Source: Candidatus Omnitrophica bacterium UBA6210
GTDB lineage: Bacteria > Omnitrophota > Gorgyraeia > Velamenicoccales > Velamenicoccaceae
Reading direction: 5' to 3'
Assembly: GCA_002421805.1 (NCBI GenBank)
Contig: DISM01000004.1
Location: 248,001-312,000, forward strand
Length of the DNA stretch: 64,000 nucleotides
Shown here: positions 39,403 through 48,913 of the stretch, one piece after another
Position numbering within the stretch: the first letter of the stretch is position 1
How the letters are laid out: every line of letters starts with the position of its first letter
Program-made: the position numbers and the translations under genes
Notes under the pieces: model-generated
What the model was told of the DNA's origin: nothing
What the model saw: the letters and a program-made list of their open reading frames with translations, nothing else
Databases searched by the model: none

Positions 39403-41471
39403 TCCACCTTGATCCCTTCCACCATGGAACTGACCTGTTTCTGGAGATAGCGCTTGTTGCGCTCCGGCAGAAGATTGGAAAGTTTCTCTTTGAATTCATT
39501 CTTGAGCCACAGGATACGGGGGCTCTCGATATAAGAAGAAATCTTGAAAGGGAAAGAAACGGATGGCTGATCATGCTTGATATAAGCCAATATCTTCTTG
39601 AACTGCTTCGACTCGTTGAGCAGGCGCGTGGAGATGACGACGGACAGATAACCATCCATCGTATCATAGGTAGTGATATGGCCTTCCAGGAGGGCTGAAA
39701 CATCGTCCGACTCCAAGGAGACCTTTGAAGAATAATCTCCCCGGCCGCCGTTAAAATAAACAGACAGGCCCTTAAAGGCGATCTTTTTTAATGAAGGCAC
39801 GCCGAGAAAATCCGCGACGGCATTCATCATGGAATTCTGCTCGATCACGCCGTTCGTCACAAAAAGCTGGCCCTTGAGCATATCTTTGAGCTCCGTGTCG
39901 AATTTCAGGTCGCCGTCGAGGCGGCCGAGGATGAGCGATGTCTCTTCCGGCGTCTCTGAAGCAAAGGACTGAAGGTCGACGCCGCGGACATGCCCTTCCG
40001 CGTTGGCGCCGAACGTTCCCGGCGTTGAATAAACAAAAAGACGGCCCTCCAGGACCCCTCCATAACAGGCGGCCTTGAGGGGCTCCAACGCAAAACCGTC
40101 CTTTTGTTTCTTGCCGACGGCAGAGATGTCCTCCAGGATGAAGGTACGATGAAAGACATCCTTGGCGCTGCCGTCCTTTTCGGTCGTAACGTCAAAGGAG
40201 ATGCGCACGTCGTCCGAAGAAAAAAACAGGTCTTGATCGATCCAGGCCTCAAGCCCTTTAAAAGCGAAAGCGGTGTGATGAACGAGGTCTTTGGATATAT
40301 AACGCCAGGAGCCGCTCGCCTCTCCCTTGAGACGATGTGCCTCTGTCCAATCCGCATTAACATTAACGACAAAATCAGGAGGCTCTTTGCCCTGCGGCAC
40401 AGAACTCAGATTCAAAAGGATATGAGGCCGGCCGCCGGTGTCGACAGAGAAATCAGCCTGGAAAGGAAGCTGGTCGAGAAAAAGGTCTATCCTGGAAGAA
40501 ACCACCCTGTTCTTTTCATAAACGATCGAACCATTTACCTTGCGCACGGACAAGCCGCCGAAAATCTCTTGTTCGGCATTGTCGATCTTCAGCGCCGCCG
40601 TGACCTCCGGCCGGTTCAAAAGCCCGGTGAGACGAAGCGTAAATTCCGCCAGGCCGCGCGTCTGCATATCCTTGCTATTAATGACTGGCATATCATCCAG
40701 GATCACGTGAGGCACGTTGAGCGTCATATCGATGGCGGCCTCGTCCGTCCCGGCGCCGTCGATCTTGCCCGAACCCACGCAATGGATGACCGCATTATTG
40801 ATCTCGAGACGCTGGACCTCCCAGATCCCGTCCTTGACCTGCACATCCAGGAGATAATCAAAGGGATCGGCGATACCGCCGGGTCCGTTCAGGGCCGCAG
40901 GATCCAGCTTTTGCAGAAAAGCGGCGGACACAAGCGCCACCTCCCCTTTCGAGACATACAGGCCGCCCTGAAGGCTCGACAGGTATCCCGCGACGGCAAT
41001 AGCCCCGCTGTCCCCAAGATTGAGCCGGTTGCATCTGAAATACGTCGTGGCAAAAAAACCGACGTTTGTGTTCATGCGACCGGCGATACGGCCCAGGTTA
41101 TCCGCGCGCGCAAAGATCCGGACGGGATCGATACGGCTTTCCCCGAAAGTGAGATTCTTGATCTCGATCTTGCCGCGCAGAACGGCGGAAACATCAAACC
41201 CGATGCTCAGGCGTTTGATGCGCCACAAGGACCCCAGGCTATCCTCGCAGTAAAAATCATTGACGGCGGCGCCCGAGAGAAGATTAAAAGCCGCGCGGCC
41301 ATAGCCGAGGGTCAACCCTTCGGCGTCAAACATCGGCTTTAAGGCAGAAAGCTGTATGTTGAGGATCGCGGTCAGCGCGGCGCTCGCCAGGACCCAAAAA
41401 AGAACGAGCCCGGCAACGGCATAGACCAGGCGCCGCGCTTTATGGCGAAAGTTCGAGAAAACTCTTGTCAT
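39399..41471 (-). CDS. AsmA-like envelope protein
   Basis: 690 residues from ATG at 41471 (a start 13 codons upstream is possible). Signal-anchor LVYAVAGLVLFWVLASAALT is followed by long beta-rich repeats with few motifs; C-terminal LKGQLFVTNGVIEQNSMMNA and VADFLGVPSLKKIAFKGLSV resemble the conserved AsmA C-terminal domain. Expected in the inner membrane with the body in the periplasm; lipid transport role inferred from the superfamily. It is coupled with a TPR lipoprotein upstream (32-base overlap) and mogA downstream. Confidence 0.75.
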   Translation of the reverse strand: MTRVFSNFRHKARRLVYAVAGLVLFWVLASAALTAILNIQLSALKPMFDAEGLTLGYGRAAFNLLSGAAVNDFYCEDSLGSLWRIKRLSIGFDVSAVLRGKIEIKNLTFGESRIDPVRIFARADNLGRIAGRMNTNVGFFATTYFRCNRLNLGDSGAIAVAGYLSSLQGGLYVSKGEVALVSAAFLQKLDPAALNGPGGIADPFDYLLDVQVKDGIWEVQRLEINNAVIHCVGSGKIDGAGTDEAAIDMTLNVPHVILDDMPVINSKDMQTRGLAEFTLRLTGLLNRPEVTAALKIDNAEQEIFGGLSVRKVNGSIVYEKNRVVSSRIDLFLDQLPFQADFSVDTGGRPHILLNLSSVPQGKEPPDFVVNVNADWTEAHRLKGEASGSWRYISKDLVHHTAFAFKGLEAWIDQDLFFSSDDVRISFDVTTEKDGSAKDVFHRTFILEDISAVGKKQKDGFALEPLKAACYGGVLEGRLFVYSTPGTFGANAEGHVRGVDLQSFASETPEETSLILGRLDGDLKFDTELKDMLKGQLFVTNGVIEQNSMMNAVADFLGVPSLKKIAFKGLSVYFNGGRGDYSSKVSLESDDVSALLEGHITTYDTMDGYLSVVISTRLLNESKQFKKILAYIKHDQPSVSFPFKISSYIESPRILWLKNEFKEKLSNLLPERNKRYLQKQVSSMVEGIKVE

Positions 41472-41988
41472 CGCGGAAAACCTTGATCTTGTCGACGTAG
41501 TCATAGACAAGATAGGAGTGGTTGAAAATGGATTTGTAGGAACGCGGGATCTTCCTGTCGTAAAAGATCAAAAAGAGCGGCTGGGAAAAAAGCTCTTTGC
41601 GGATCTCTTTGATCAAGGCCGACTGTTCTTCGCTCAAGCGCTCATCTTTCTTGATCTCGGTGATGATCTTGTAAATGATGAGCTTGGCAAAGACAACACC
41701 CTTGTCTTTCGGATAAAGGCTGACATAGTCCGAAAGGGTCTTGACGGCATTAAACGTATCCTCGTTATCGAAATAATATTCGCCCAGGGCAAAAGTGGCC
41801 GCCGGCGCATAAGGAGAAGTCGGGTCGTCTTTGACGATCGCCTTCAGATGCATAAAAGCAAAATATGTCTGCCCGTCCCGGAAGGCCTGGACGGCCGCCC
41901 GGTACCTGTCCCCTGTTTCCGACACCGTCGCGCATCCTGCGACAAACAGCGCCGCGCAACACCATAACGACAAAACCTTCATTTTCAT
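41440..41988 (-). CDS. TPR-type outer-membrane lipoprotein, BamD-like
   Basis: 182 residues. Signal LSLWCCAALFVAGCATVSET with lipobox VAGC. Then AAVQAFRDGQTYFAFMHLKA, SPYAPAATFALGEYYFDNED and AVKTLSDYVSLYPKDKGVVF look like TPR helices of the BamD/YfiO type, but only two to three repeats are present and the C-terminus differs, so BamD itself is not claimed. Confidence 0.72.
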   Translation of the reverse strand: MKMKVLSLWCCAALFVAGCATVSETGDRYRAAVQAFRDGQTYFAFMHLKAIVKDDPTSPYAPAATFALGEYYFDNEDTFNAVKTLSDYVSLYPKDKGVVFAKLIIYKIITEIKKDERLSEEQSALIKEIRKELFSQPLFLIFYDRKIPRSYKSIFNHSYLVYDYVDKIKVFRDDKSFLELSP

Positions 41989-42072
41989 GATCACGCCTTT
42001 TTCGTTGACTTGCAGGCGAAGCCGTAAGACTCCCGCCCTCTCGTACGGACCGCGCGCAAGCGCGGGATAAGA

Positions 42073-45000
42073 CTAGCCCAGATCTGCCTCGATCCTGGAG
42101 ATGCGGCCGCTGCGCACCTGGGCCGCAAACGGGGCCTTCACGGCATTGCCTTCCGTCTCAAGAACGACCTTTTCGCCGTCATAAAGCCGGATCCGGACCA
42201 CGCGCGCGCCGTTCTTGCCGAACGTGTCTTTCTTTTTCGGATTCAGATACGTCACGACCGTGCGGCCGAGAAAAAGAAACGCATATGCCGATGCGGGTGT
42301 CAGGACATGACGTTGCCGCCCGTCGATATCGCGGCAGGTGTCCTGGCGCGCCTTCGCGGTGAACAGATCCCGGGACAGCGCCGGTTCCAATCGAAAAGAA
42401 AGTTCGCCGGCGGCATCCAAAAAGAAAGGCCTCGGACCGGCGGACAACAGGATCCACATCTGGATGAACTCGGCCGTTGACCCGCTCAGGCGCGCCACAA
42501 ATCCCTGACCGTGCACGGACGGATCGACATGGGCGCTGGAGGCGATAAAAGACGAATTTTCCAGGATGCTGCGGCCATAGACACCGGCCTTCTGGAAACA
42601 GACCAACGCCTCCGAGGCGCTCTCATAAAACTCCTGCGTCAAACCGTTCTTCAACAGCTCCAGGAGATATTTGTATTCCATGTGGAGCCAGATGGACTCA
42701 TTCTCAAGCCACCCCGGCGCAAAGGCCCTGGCGCGGCCGATCTCATAGCTCTCCTTCTGAAGAGACGCGTTCACCTTATACATCCCGAGCTTCCTGTCCC
42801 ACAGAGGGCTCCTTTTGACGGCCCTGTGGATCTCTGCGCTCCTGGATCGCTCCGTACGCAAGGCATGCACAAAACCTTCCAAAAACAGGGGCAGGCGCCT
42901 CTGGCGAAAATCGCGAACGACCACGCGATGCCTTCCGGCGGCATCCGTATGGGTCTCATGATGAAGGGCCGTATAGGAAAAATACGTCGTCACCTGGCCG
43001 GTGCCCTTGTCGCATCCCTTGGCGATACCGGCATTGAGCTTCCTGAGGGCCAGCTCAAAAAAGGCCTTCAATTCGGCCACGGTCACGGCCTTCGGAGTGT
43101 CGACGGAAACGCCGCGTCTCACCCGGGCGCGATAACTTTCCTTGGCGGTATGGGACTCGTCCCAATATTCCTCGTCGGAGAGAGGACTCTCCAGGAACCC
43201 CTTGATCTGTTCCATGAAATCACAGACTTCCGGCACAAGCAGGAACGTCTGGCTGTCAGGAATGTGCAGCTCTTCGAATATCTTCTTGAGAAAAAGAACC
43301 AAACGTTTGATCTCGAACGTCTCAGAAAGCGATGAACCCAGGAGGCCCGGAAGACCGTTCAACGCGTCATACCAGTTCGGCTTGTCCGCCTCCATCTCGA
43401 CACCGACGCCGTAAGGGTCTAAGGTCGCCAGCTTGTTCGTGATCAGGCAAACGAGCTTATCGATCAGCGTGGTCTTCAGGATGTCGCCGTCGCCGTTTTG
43501 CGTGCGGACCTTGTTTTTATGGTCATGGCGCTTCTGGATGAACTGGTTCTTCTCCTCGTCGACATAGACGGCATGGTACTGCCGCACCTGCCCATGCTGC
43601 ACGCTGTAACGTTCCGAGCGGGGCTTAACGCAGGCCGGAGAATCAAAATACGTGAAGGTCCTGTCTTCGAAAAGAAGCTCTTTCATCCGTTCCGGGTAGA
43701 GCGCGTAAAAACTCTCCAGGAGTTCCGTGTTGTATGTCCAGTGGTCCGACCAGTAGCCCTCGCCGAACAAGGCCTCTTCGCAGGAAGACGCCAGAGAAAG
43801 GATGCGGCGGATGAGCTCTTCCCGGGAACAGCTCGTACGGATCTGGTTTTCGCTCAAATACCCGAAAACCTCGCCCGGGCTAAAAGGCCTGCTGAGGATA
43901 TGCGCCAGCTTTTTGGCGTCTTTTTCATGGAAACAATCCGCCAGGCCTCCGGCCACAAAATCGTCGGGATGGACGGAATATTTCCTGCCTTTGTAGATCA
44001 GAGGGTTATAGCCGTCAAGCTGGATGAGGTTCAAGAAATCACGGACATTCTGGTCGCCGACATCGGGATTAAAGAAAACGTCGCTGCGCCTGTTCTGGTT
44101 GACGTCCCGGTAATTGCCTTCCCCTTCGCTGAAGTATGTGGCCGTCACCACAAATCTGTTGTAATCGCGCTCCAAATCCCCGTGCTTGCGCGAAAAGACA
44201 TAAACCGTTTTTTTCTTGCCGTCCAGCCCGAGCGTCACCGGAAGGCCGCCGCGCAGGACATTGTCGAGGTATGTCTGGCGCGCATACTGGTCCAAGACCG
44301 GCTTGCCGCTGGCGGTAAAAATCCTGTCGGCGATGTCCTCGACGAGCCTGCGGTTCTCCTGGCGCTTGGCGCGGATGAACGCCGCATCGATCTTCTCCAG
44401 GCCGTACTTTTTGACGTCGCCGGCGTCAAAGACATGTCCGAGGAGAGAAACATGGGACTTCCCCTGGTTTTTTTTCAGCTGCCAGCGCAAAAAGGAAAAA
44501 GCGCAGGCCATCTTATTGGTCGCCGCCTGGCGGGCCGGATACGCAAACGCCGCAGACTCCTCGAATCTCAAGGGACGGATGAGGTCCGTCTCCTGGCCGA
44601 AGATCGCCTGAGGGTCTGCGATGACCTTGTTGGAGCGGCAGGTCTTGCCTTCCTCGAACCCCATATAAAAATGCGCGCCTTTCACAAAGGCCACCTGGGC
44701 GGTGTCCCGCGGGTCTGTCGAAAGTTTATACAGCGGGATACCGGCATCCATGTTCTCAACCGTCATCCACGCCTCGATGGTCCGGCTCATTTCCTTCAGA
44801 AAGAAATTATTGACGCCATAAGGCACAAGGGCGGCCAACCCGTCTAAAATAGCAAGGTCCTGGGGCCGTGATGACAAGTTGGTAACCGTCAGGCAACGCA
44901 CCAGGGCCGCATAAGGTTCCCCCGGAAGACAGAAATAAAGGACCTGTGTCTTCAAGCCGAGGGCGGTATTGACCTCTGTCAACTCGAGCTCATACGGCCT

Positions 45001-45348
45001 GATGGTGAGGCTGTTAGAAACGCCTTTAGCCGCCCCCGCGGCATGGGCAAGGGAAAACGGCTCATAAAAAATCTGCTTCCTGCCCCGGCGCACCTTGATG
45101 AACGTACGGAACCCCTGGGTCGGCGTCAACTGGTACGCCTTGTTGGCCGGCAGGTATTCCATCATGGCCTCATCCTTGGTGCGGATACCGGCGGAGGCGA
45201 TGCATTGGCCGCGATTGACGTAAAAAACCCACAAGGGGATGCCGTAGAGGCCCGCGATCCCCGGGAAAAAGCTTGACCATGCCTTGGCGCGATTGTAGTC
45301 CTCGATGACAAAATCGCCCGTCTTCTGAAAACGATAAGCTACAGACAC
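42073..45348 (-). CDS. GH94/cellobiose-phosphorylase-like protein
   Basis: 1091 residues. MSVAYRFQKTGDFVIEDYNR then FFPGIAGLYGIPLWVFYVNR and GFRTFIKVRRGRKQIFYEPF build an N-terminal beta-sandwich; EVNTALGLKTQVLYFCLPGE is like GT36-type super-sandwich sequence; the middle and C-terminal parts (LIQLDGYNPLIYKGRKYSVH, YWSDHWTYNTELLESFYALY, WYDALNGLPGLLGSSLSETF) form an (alpha/alpha)6 barrel. The family contains disaccharide phosphorylases, but the ~1100-residue subgroup has no settled activity. No signal peptide, so cytoplasmic. Flanking genes do not reveal the substrate. Confidence 0.8.
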   Translation of the reverse strand: MSVAYRFQKTGDFVIEDYNRAKAWSSFFPGIAGLYGIPLWVFYVNRGQCIASAGIRTKDEAMMEYLPANKAYQLTPTQGFRTFIKVRRGRKQIFYEPFSLAHAAGAAKGVSNSLTIRPYELELTEVNTALGLKTQVLYFCLPGEPYAALVRCLTVTNLSSRPQDLAILDGLAALVPYGVNNFFLKEMSRTIEAWMTVENMDAGIPLYKLSTDPRDTAQVAFVKGAHFYMGFEEGKTCRSNKVIADPQAIFGQETDLIRPLRFEESAAFAYPARQAATNKMACAFSFLRWQLKKNQGKSHVSLLGHVFDAGDVKKYGLEKIDAAFIRAKRQENRRLVEDIADRIFTASGKPVLDQYARQTYLDNVLRGGLPVTLGLDGKKKTVYVFSRKHGDLERDYNRFVVTATYFSEGEGNYRDVNQNRRSDVFFNPDVGDQNVRDFLNLIQLDGYNPLIYKGRKYSVHPDDFVAGGLADCFHEKDAKKLAHILSRPFSPGEVFGYLSENQIRTSCSREELIRRILSLASSCEEALFGEGYWSDHWTYNTELLESFYALYPERMKELLFEDRTFTYFDSPACVKPRSERYSVQHGQVRQYHAVYVDEEKNQFIQKRHDHKNKVRTQNGDGDILKTTLIDKLVCLITNKLATLDPYGVGVEMEADKPNWYDALNGLPGLLGSSLSETFEIKRLVLFLKKIFEELHIPDSQTFLLVPEVCDFMEQIKGFLESPLSDEEYWDESHTAKESYRARVRRGVSVDTPKAVTVAELKAFFELALRKLNAGIAKGCDKGTGQVTTYFSYTALHHETHTDAAGRHRVVVRDFRQRRLPLFLEGFVHALRTERSRSAEIHRAVKRSPLWDRKLGMYKVNASLQKESYEIGRARAFAPGWLENESIWLHMEYKYLLELLKNGLTQEFYESASEALVCFQKAGVYGRSILENSSFIASSAHVDPSVHGQGFVARLSGSTAEFIQMWILLSAGPRPFFLDAAGELSFRLEPALSRDLFTAKARQDTCRDIDGRQRHVLTPASAYAFLFLGRTVVTYLNPKKKDTFGKNGARVVRIRLYDGEKVVLETEGNAVKAPFAAQVRSGRISRIEADLG

Positions 45349-45380
45349 TGTCTCGAACTCCTTGTTGTAAGATGATCCGG

Positions 45381-47573
45381 CTACTCGACTATTTCCAAAA
45401 ACACCTTCACGACCCGGGCGTCAAACTGGGTATCCATCCCCTCTTTGAGGATCTTGATCGCCTCGTCCTTGGAAATGGCCTTATGGTAGGGACGGTCAGA
45501 AGTCAATGCTTCATAGACATCGACGACGGCAATGATCCGCGCGCCGAGAGGGATCTCCTCCCCCTTCAGCCCCCGGGGATACCCCCTGCCGTCAAAGTGC
45601 TCGTGGTGACACAGGATATAGGGAACGATATCTTTCAGGAAACCGGCGACAGAGATGATGTCTGCGCCGATCACCGGATGCTTCTTGACGATTTCGTATT
45701 CTTCGGGCGTCAGTTTCCCGGGTTTCAGCAATATGGCGTCCGAAATGCCCAGCTTGCCGATATCGTGCAGCATGGCGGCGCGGCGGACATTGTCCACTTC
45801 CTGTTCGTTCATGCCCATCCGCTGGGCGATCTTCTCGGCGTATTCGACCATGCGGTCGCAATGCTCTTTTGTCCGGCGGTCCCGCAGCTCGATGCTCTTA
45901 GCCAAAGAATAGATCGCCTCCAGGATACTGCGTTCGCTGCGAACGGCATAAAATGAAAGGCGCTGTTTGACGGAATCGATAAAACGCTTGCGGTCTTCTT
46001 CCGGCATCTTGTCCAGATTGTGCTCGGCCACGCCGATCTCATGACCATACAGGGCCACGCCGTCGCCGCCGCGCTCCTTGACGCGATAAATGCATTCCTC
46101 TCCGGCATCGATCAATTCTTCGACGGAAAACAGGGGGTCTTCGGGATAACTGACGACGCCCATGCTGCATTTGAGCTTGATGACGTTCGTGACGTCGCCG
46201 AAGCTGCGCGTCCTGAACAGCTCCAGGATCTTGTTGGTGACCGCCAAGCCGTCGATGCGGTTGGTATCCGGCAGGATGACGGCAAACTCTTCTCCGCCCC
46301 AGCGGGAGACGACATCATTGGTGCGCAATTCCGCCTTCAGGAACCTGGCGACCTGTTTTAAGACGCGATCCCCGAACTGGTGGCCGTATGTGTCGTTGAT
46401 GGACTTGAAATAATCCAGGTCCATCATGACGATCGTCAAAGGCTGCAGCGTCCTCTTGGCACGCTCGAACTCTGAGGCGAGGCGTTCGCGGAAATAGCGG
46501 AAATTATATATTTCAGTGAGGGGGTCCTTCAAGGCCAAACTCTCGAGCTTGTCCTTGATCTCATTGAGCCTGCTCTCCGTCTCGACCCGGTCGGAGATAT
46601 CCACGTCCATGCAATAGATCTCGATAACTTTGTCGTTATGCAGGATCGGGAACATCGACGAATAAACCGTGATCTCCTTATTGTTCCTGGTGCGGGCCTT
46701 CCACTCCCGAGGCGGCGACGGACGGGCCGTCTGTTTCATTGTCTCAAAGAGCTCCCTGAATTCCATGCGGTCCGATTCCCTGAGGATGAACTCATCGCCC
46801 TTCTTGCCCAGGATCTCATGCTTGGGATAACCGTACAGGATCTCGGAGGCGTGGTTCCATTCCAGGACCTTGCCGTCGAGAGAAAAACCCTGGATCGCGA
46901 TATTGGGGGTGTTCTGGATCACCGCCTCAAAACGCAGGTAGGCCGAACTCATCTCCTCTTCCATCCACTTGCGTTCGCTGACATCCATGACGATATATTC
47001 GTAATAACGGGGCTCGCCCCTTTCGTTCTTGACGAGTTTCGCCGATACGACGACCCACACCCCTTTGCCGTTCTTTTTCTTAAGCTGGATCTCCTTGATC
47101 AGCGTCCCGCGATGCGTCAAAAGCTCGCAGAATTCCCTGTAATTATCTTTCGACATATGGATGTCGAGCGGCTTGAGGGCAAAAAGTTCCTTCTCGTTAA
47201 AATCGAGCATCTTCAGAAACCCGTCATTGGCCTCCAAAAACGACCCCTGGTCTCCGGGGGTCTGGCGACAGAACCCGACGTCCAGGTTCGTGATGGCCGC
47301 GGCCAGGTCTTCCTTTTCCCGATGCAGGGCGCGGCGCATACGCAAGAGGTATAAAAAGAAAAAAACAAGGACAAAACCGAAGACAAACTGAAGGACGGCG
47401 ACGAACGGAACGATCTCGGCATGGATGTTCCAGACAAAAGTCCAGACGAGCTGACGGTCCGGCCGGTAATACGGCAGGAAGAAAAAGCTCAGGAAGATGA
47501 CGGCCACAAAAAGGACCGCCAGAATCCTCCTCAGCGTATAAAAAGCGTTTTTCTTATTGATCCTTAATGGCAT
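45381..47573 (-). CDS. Membrane-bound PAS-PAS-GGDEF-HD-GYP signalling protein
   Basis: 730 residues from ATG at 47573. Two membrane helices (ILAVLFVAVIFLSFFFLPYY; IVPFVAVLQFVFGFVLVFFF) flank a short periplasmic loop. Two PAS domains follow (~100-330; FLKMLDFNEKELFALKPLDI, VLEWNHASEILYGYPKHEIL). GGDEF domain: MDLDYFKSINDTYGHQFGDR and SRWGGEEFAVILPD, an active-site GGEEF. HD-GYP domain: MLHDIGKLGISDAILLKPGK, CHHEHFDGRGYPRGL and DVYEALTSDRPY. Both catalytic motifs are intact, so it may both make and break cyclic di-GMP (or another dinucleotide). Confidence 0.94.
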   Translation of the reverse strand: MPLRINKKNAFYTLRRILAVLFVAVIFLSFFFLPYYRPDRQLVWTFVWNIHAEIVPFVAVLQFVFGFVLVFFFLYLLRMRRALHREKEDLAAAITNLDVGFCRQTPGDQGSFLEANDGFLKMLDFNEKELFALKPLDIHMSKDNYREFCELLTHRGTLIKEIQLKKKNGKGVWVVVSAKLVKNERGEPRYYEYIVMDVSERKWMEEEMSSAYLRFEAVIQNTPNIAIQGFSLDGKVLEWNHASEILYGYPKHEILGKKGDEFILRESDRMEFRELFETMKQTARPSPPREWKARTRNNKEITVYSSMFPILHNDKVIEIYCMDVDISDRVETESRLNEIKDKLESLALKDPLTEIYNFRYFRERLASEFERAKRTLQPLTIVMMDLDYFKSINDTYGHQFGDRVLKQVARFLKAELRTNDVVSRWGGEEFAVILPDTNRIDGLAVTNKILELFRTRSFGDVTNVIKLKCSMGVVSYPEDPLFSVEELIDAGEECIYRVKERGGDGVALYGHEIGVAEHNLDKMPEEDRKRFIDSVKQRLSFYAVRSERSILEAIYSLAKSIELRDRRTKEHCDRMVEYAEKIAQRMGMNEQEVDNVRRAAMLHDIGKLGISDAILLKPGKLTPEEYEIVKKHPVIGADIISVAGFLKDIVPYILCHHEHFDGRGYPRGLKGEEIPLGARIIAVVDVYEALTSDRPYHKAISKDEAIKILKEGMDTQFDARVVKVFLEIVE

Positions 47574-47577
47574 CGTT

Positions 47578-48330
47578 TTATAAAAGGTATTCCTTTTTAA
47601 TCCTCTGCAGACTCCGAAAGATGTTGGACTTGACGCCCGGCGCCGTCTTCTGCACGTCGGCAATGATCTTCTTGACGACAGCACGCTGTGTCCGGCCCGC
47701 CTGGGGACACAGGCAGCCGCAGACCGGGAACTCCATCAGGCGCGCGAACCGGCTGATCTCGCGCTCTTCGACATATGCGAGAGGCCGGATGATATGAAGC
47801 TGGCCCTCGAACATCTCCTGCTTGGGCGCCATGGCGCTGATCTCGCCTTCAAACAGAAGGTTCATCAGGATCGTCTCGACGATATCGTCCTTATGATGAC
47901 CGAGGGCGATCTTGTTGCAACCGTTCTTTTTGGCCTCTTCAAAGAGCACGCGGCGGCGGTTCCAGGAACACCAGAAACATGTCAAAGGTTCCCGCGCCCC
48001 ATCACCGGACACGGCCTTGCGGCGCACTTCAAAAGGATAACCCTGTTTTTCCAGAAAACGCCGGAACGCTTCCTGTTTGGGCCCCGTGAAACCCAGGTCC
48101 ACATGCAGGGCCAGAACATCATAACGGATCGGGACAAACACCTTCCTGTCCCAGAGGATCTTCAAAAGCGTCAGGCTGTCCTTGCCGCCGGAAACACCCA
48201 CCAGGATCTTGTCGCCGTCCTCGATCATGCCGTAATCGGCGATCGCCCGGCCGACTTTTTTGGAGATGGCTTTCTGTCGTTCCCTTGCCCGATTGGCGTC
48301 TACTGAGTCTCCGATAAATAAGGGGCACAT
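47578..48330 (-). CDS. TtcA/TilS-like tRNA thiolation enzyme; apparent start codon lies in a MITE
   Basis: 250 residues from ATG at 48330. KILVGVSGGKDSLTLLKIL is the PP-loop; LTCFWCSWNRRRVLFEEAKK supplies the CxxC and NGCNKIALGHHKDDIVETIL the metal/ATP motif; CGCLCPQAGRTQRA gives further cysteines. Group resembles TtcA (2-thiocytidine) and related thiouridine enzymes. The natural N-terminus should be near RQKAISKKVGRAIADYGMIE; the only upstream ATG in frame (MCPLFIGDSVDANRAR) lies within the inverted repeat of the element at 48301-48588 and has no ribosome-binding site. An internal ATG at MIEDGDK would delete part of the conserved domain. Confidence 0.85.
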   Translation of the reverse strand: MCPLFIGDSVDANRARERQKAISKKVGRAIADYGMIEDGDKILVGVSGGKDSLTLLKILWDRKVFVPIRYDVLALHVDLGFTGPKQEAFRRFLEKQGYPFEVRRKAVSGDGAREPLTCFWCSWNRRRVLFEEAKKNGCNKIALGHHKDDIVETILMNLLFEGEISAMAPKQEMFEGQLHIIRPLAYVEEREISRFARLMEFPVCGCLCPQAGRTQRAVVKKIIADVQKTAPGVKSNIFRSLQRIKKEYLL

Positions 48331-48588
48331 TTGGCTGCGACGATTTTGGAGCGAGACAAGGAGCGAGGACGCCGGCGTACCCGCTGTGGTACGCCAAGGA
48401 CGAGCGACGCCGTCGCAGCCCAAAAGCGTCCAGCCTTTTGTTAAAAATCGACAGGAGGCCCATCTTTGGCCTGCTGCTGCGTTGCTCCTCCTCGACGTGT
48501 CGCAGAGGACACGCCTTCGTCGTCGCGCCTTACATCAGTCTCAAATCTGGGCCTCCAAATGTGCCCCTTATTTATCGGAGGCTCAGTA
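48301..48588. mobile_element. MITE-like element, 288 bp, 34-bp terminal inverted repeats
   Basis: Left arm 48301-48334 and right arm 48555-48588 are inverted copies over 34 bases with a single mismatch, both beginning TACTGAG. The outer TA at both ends fits a TA target duplication as made by IS630/Tc1-type transposases. Inside are further inverted pairs: GGCTGCGACG/CGTCGCAGCC (48333-48342/48411-48420), GGCGTACC/GGTACGCC (48374-48381/48388-48395) and GGAGGCCCA/TGGGCCTCC (48454-48462/48548-48556). No protein can be coded. It sits between the ttcA-like and PC4-like genes and overlaps the former's start. Confidence 0.85.
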
Positions 48589-48619
48589 ACTTCTTGAAAG
48601 CGGTCACGATGCAAGCAGC

Positions 48620-48853
48620 CTACAACAAGTTGTTGGCTTTCAATTCTTTTTCCAGGAGCTCTACGGCTTCCTTGAGATGCGGAAAAAGCTTAACGTTGAG
48701 CGAAATCCCCTTGGCCGTCGGGACCTTCTCCTGCCCGCCCTGGTTAAGCGCCCAGATGCGCAGGTCGATCAGGTCATTGCCCTGGTATTGCGTGATGCCG
48801 ATGCGGATCTCCTGGAACTTGTTCTTCTCAAATGTCTTGACGACCTTCTCCAT
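48620..48853 (-). CDS. PC4/YdbC-like single-stranded DNA-binding protein
   Basis: 77 residues. KFQEIRIGITQYQGNDLIDL, RIWALNQGGQEKVPTAKGIS and LNVKLFPHLKEAVELLEKEL follow the four-strand-plus-helix pattern of the PC4 coactivator family (YdbC in Firmicutes), including the P-T-KGISL core. Likely dimerises and binds single-stranded DNA. Last gene behind the YnbE-YdbL fusion, 60 bases away. Confidence 0.8.
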   Translation of the reverse strand: MEKVVKTFEKNKFQEIRIGITQYQGNDLIDLRIWALNQGGQEKVPTAKGISLNVKLFPHLKEAVELLEKELKANNLL

Positions 48854-48913
48854 CTGTCCCGCCTTTCTACAACCGCCACATCCCGCTTTCGAAGAAAAGC
48901 TCTCCTGGACCGC

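Noticed and set aside
40104..41342. 412-codon plus-strand open frame
   Set aside because: Entirely antisense to the AsmA-like gene; His/Asp/Arg-rich composition is typical of a mirror frame.
43498..44847. 449-codon plus-strand open frame
   Set aside because: Antisense to the GH94-like gene, no recognisable domain.
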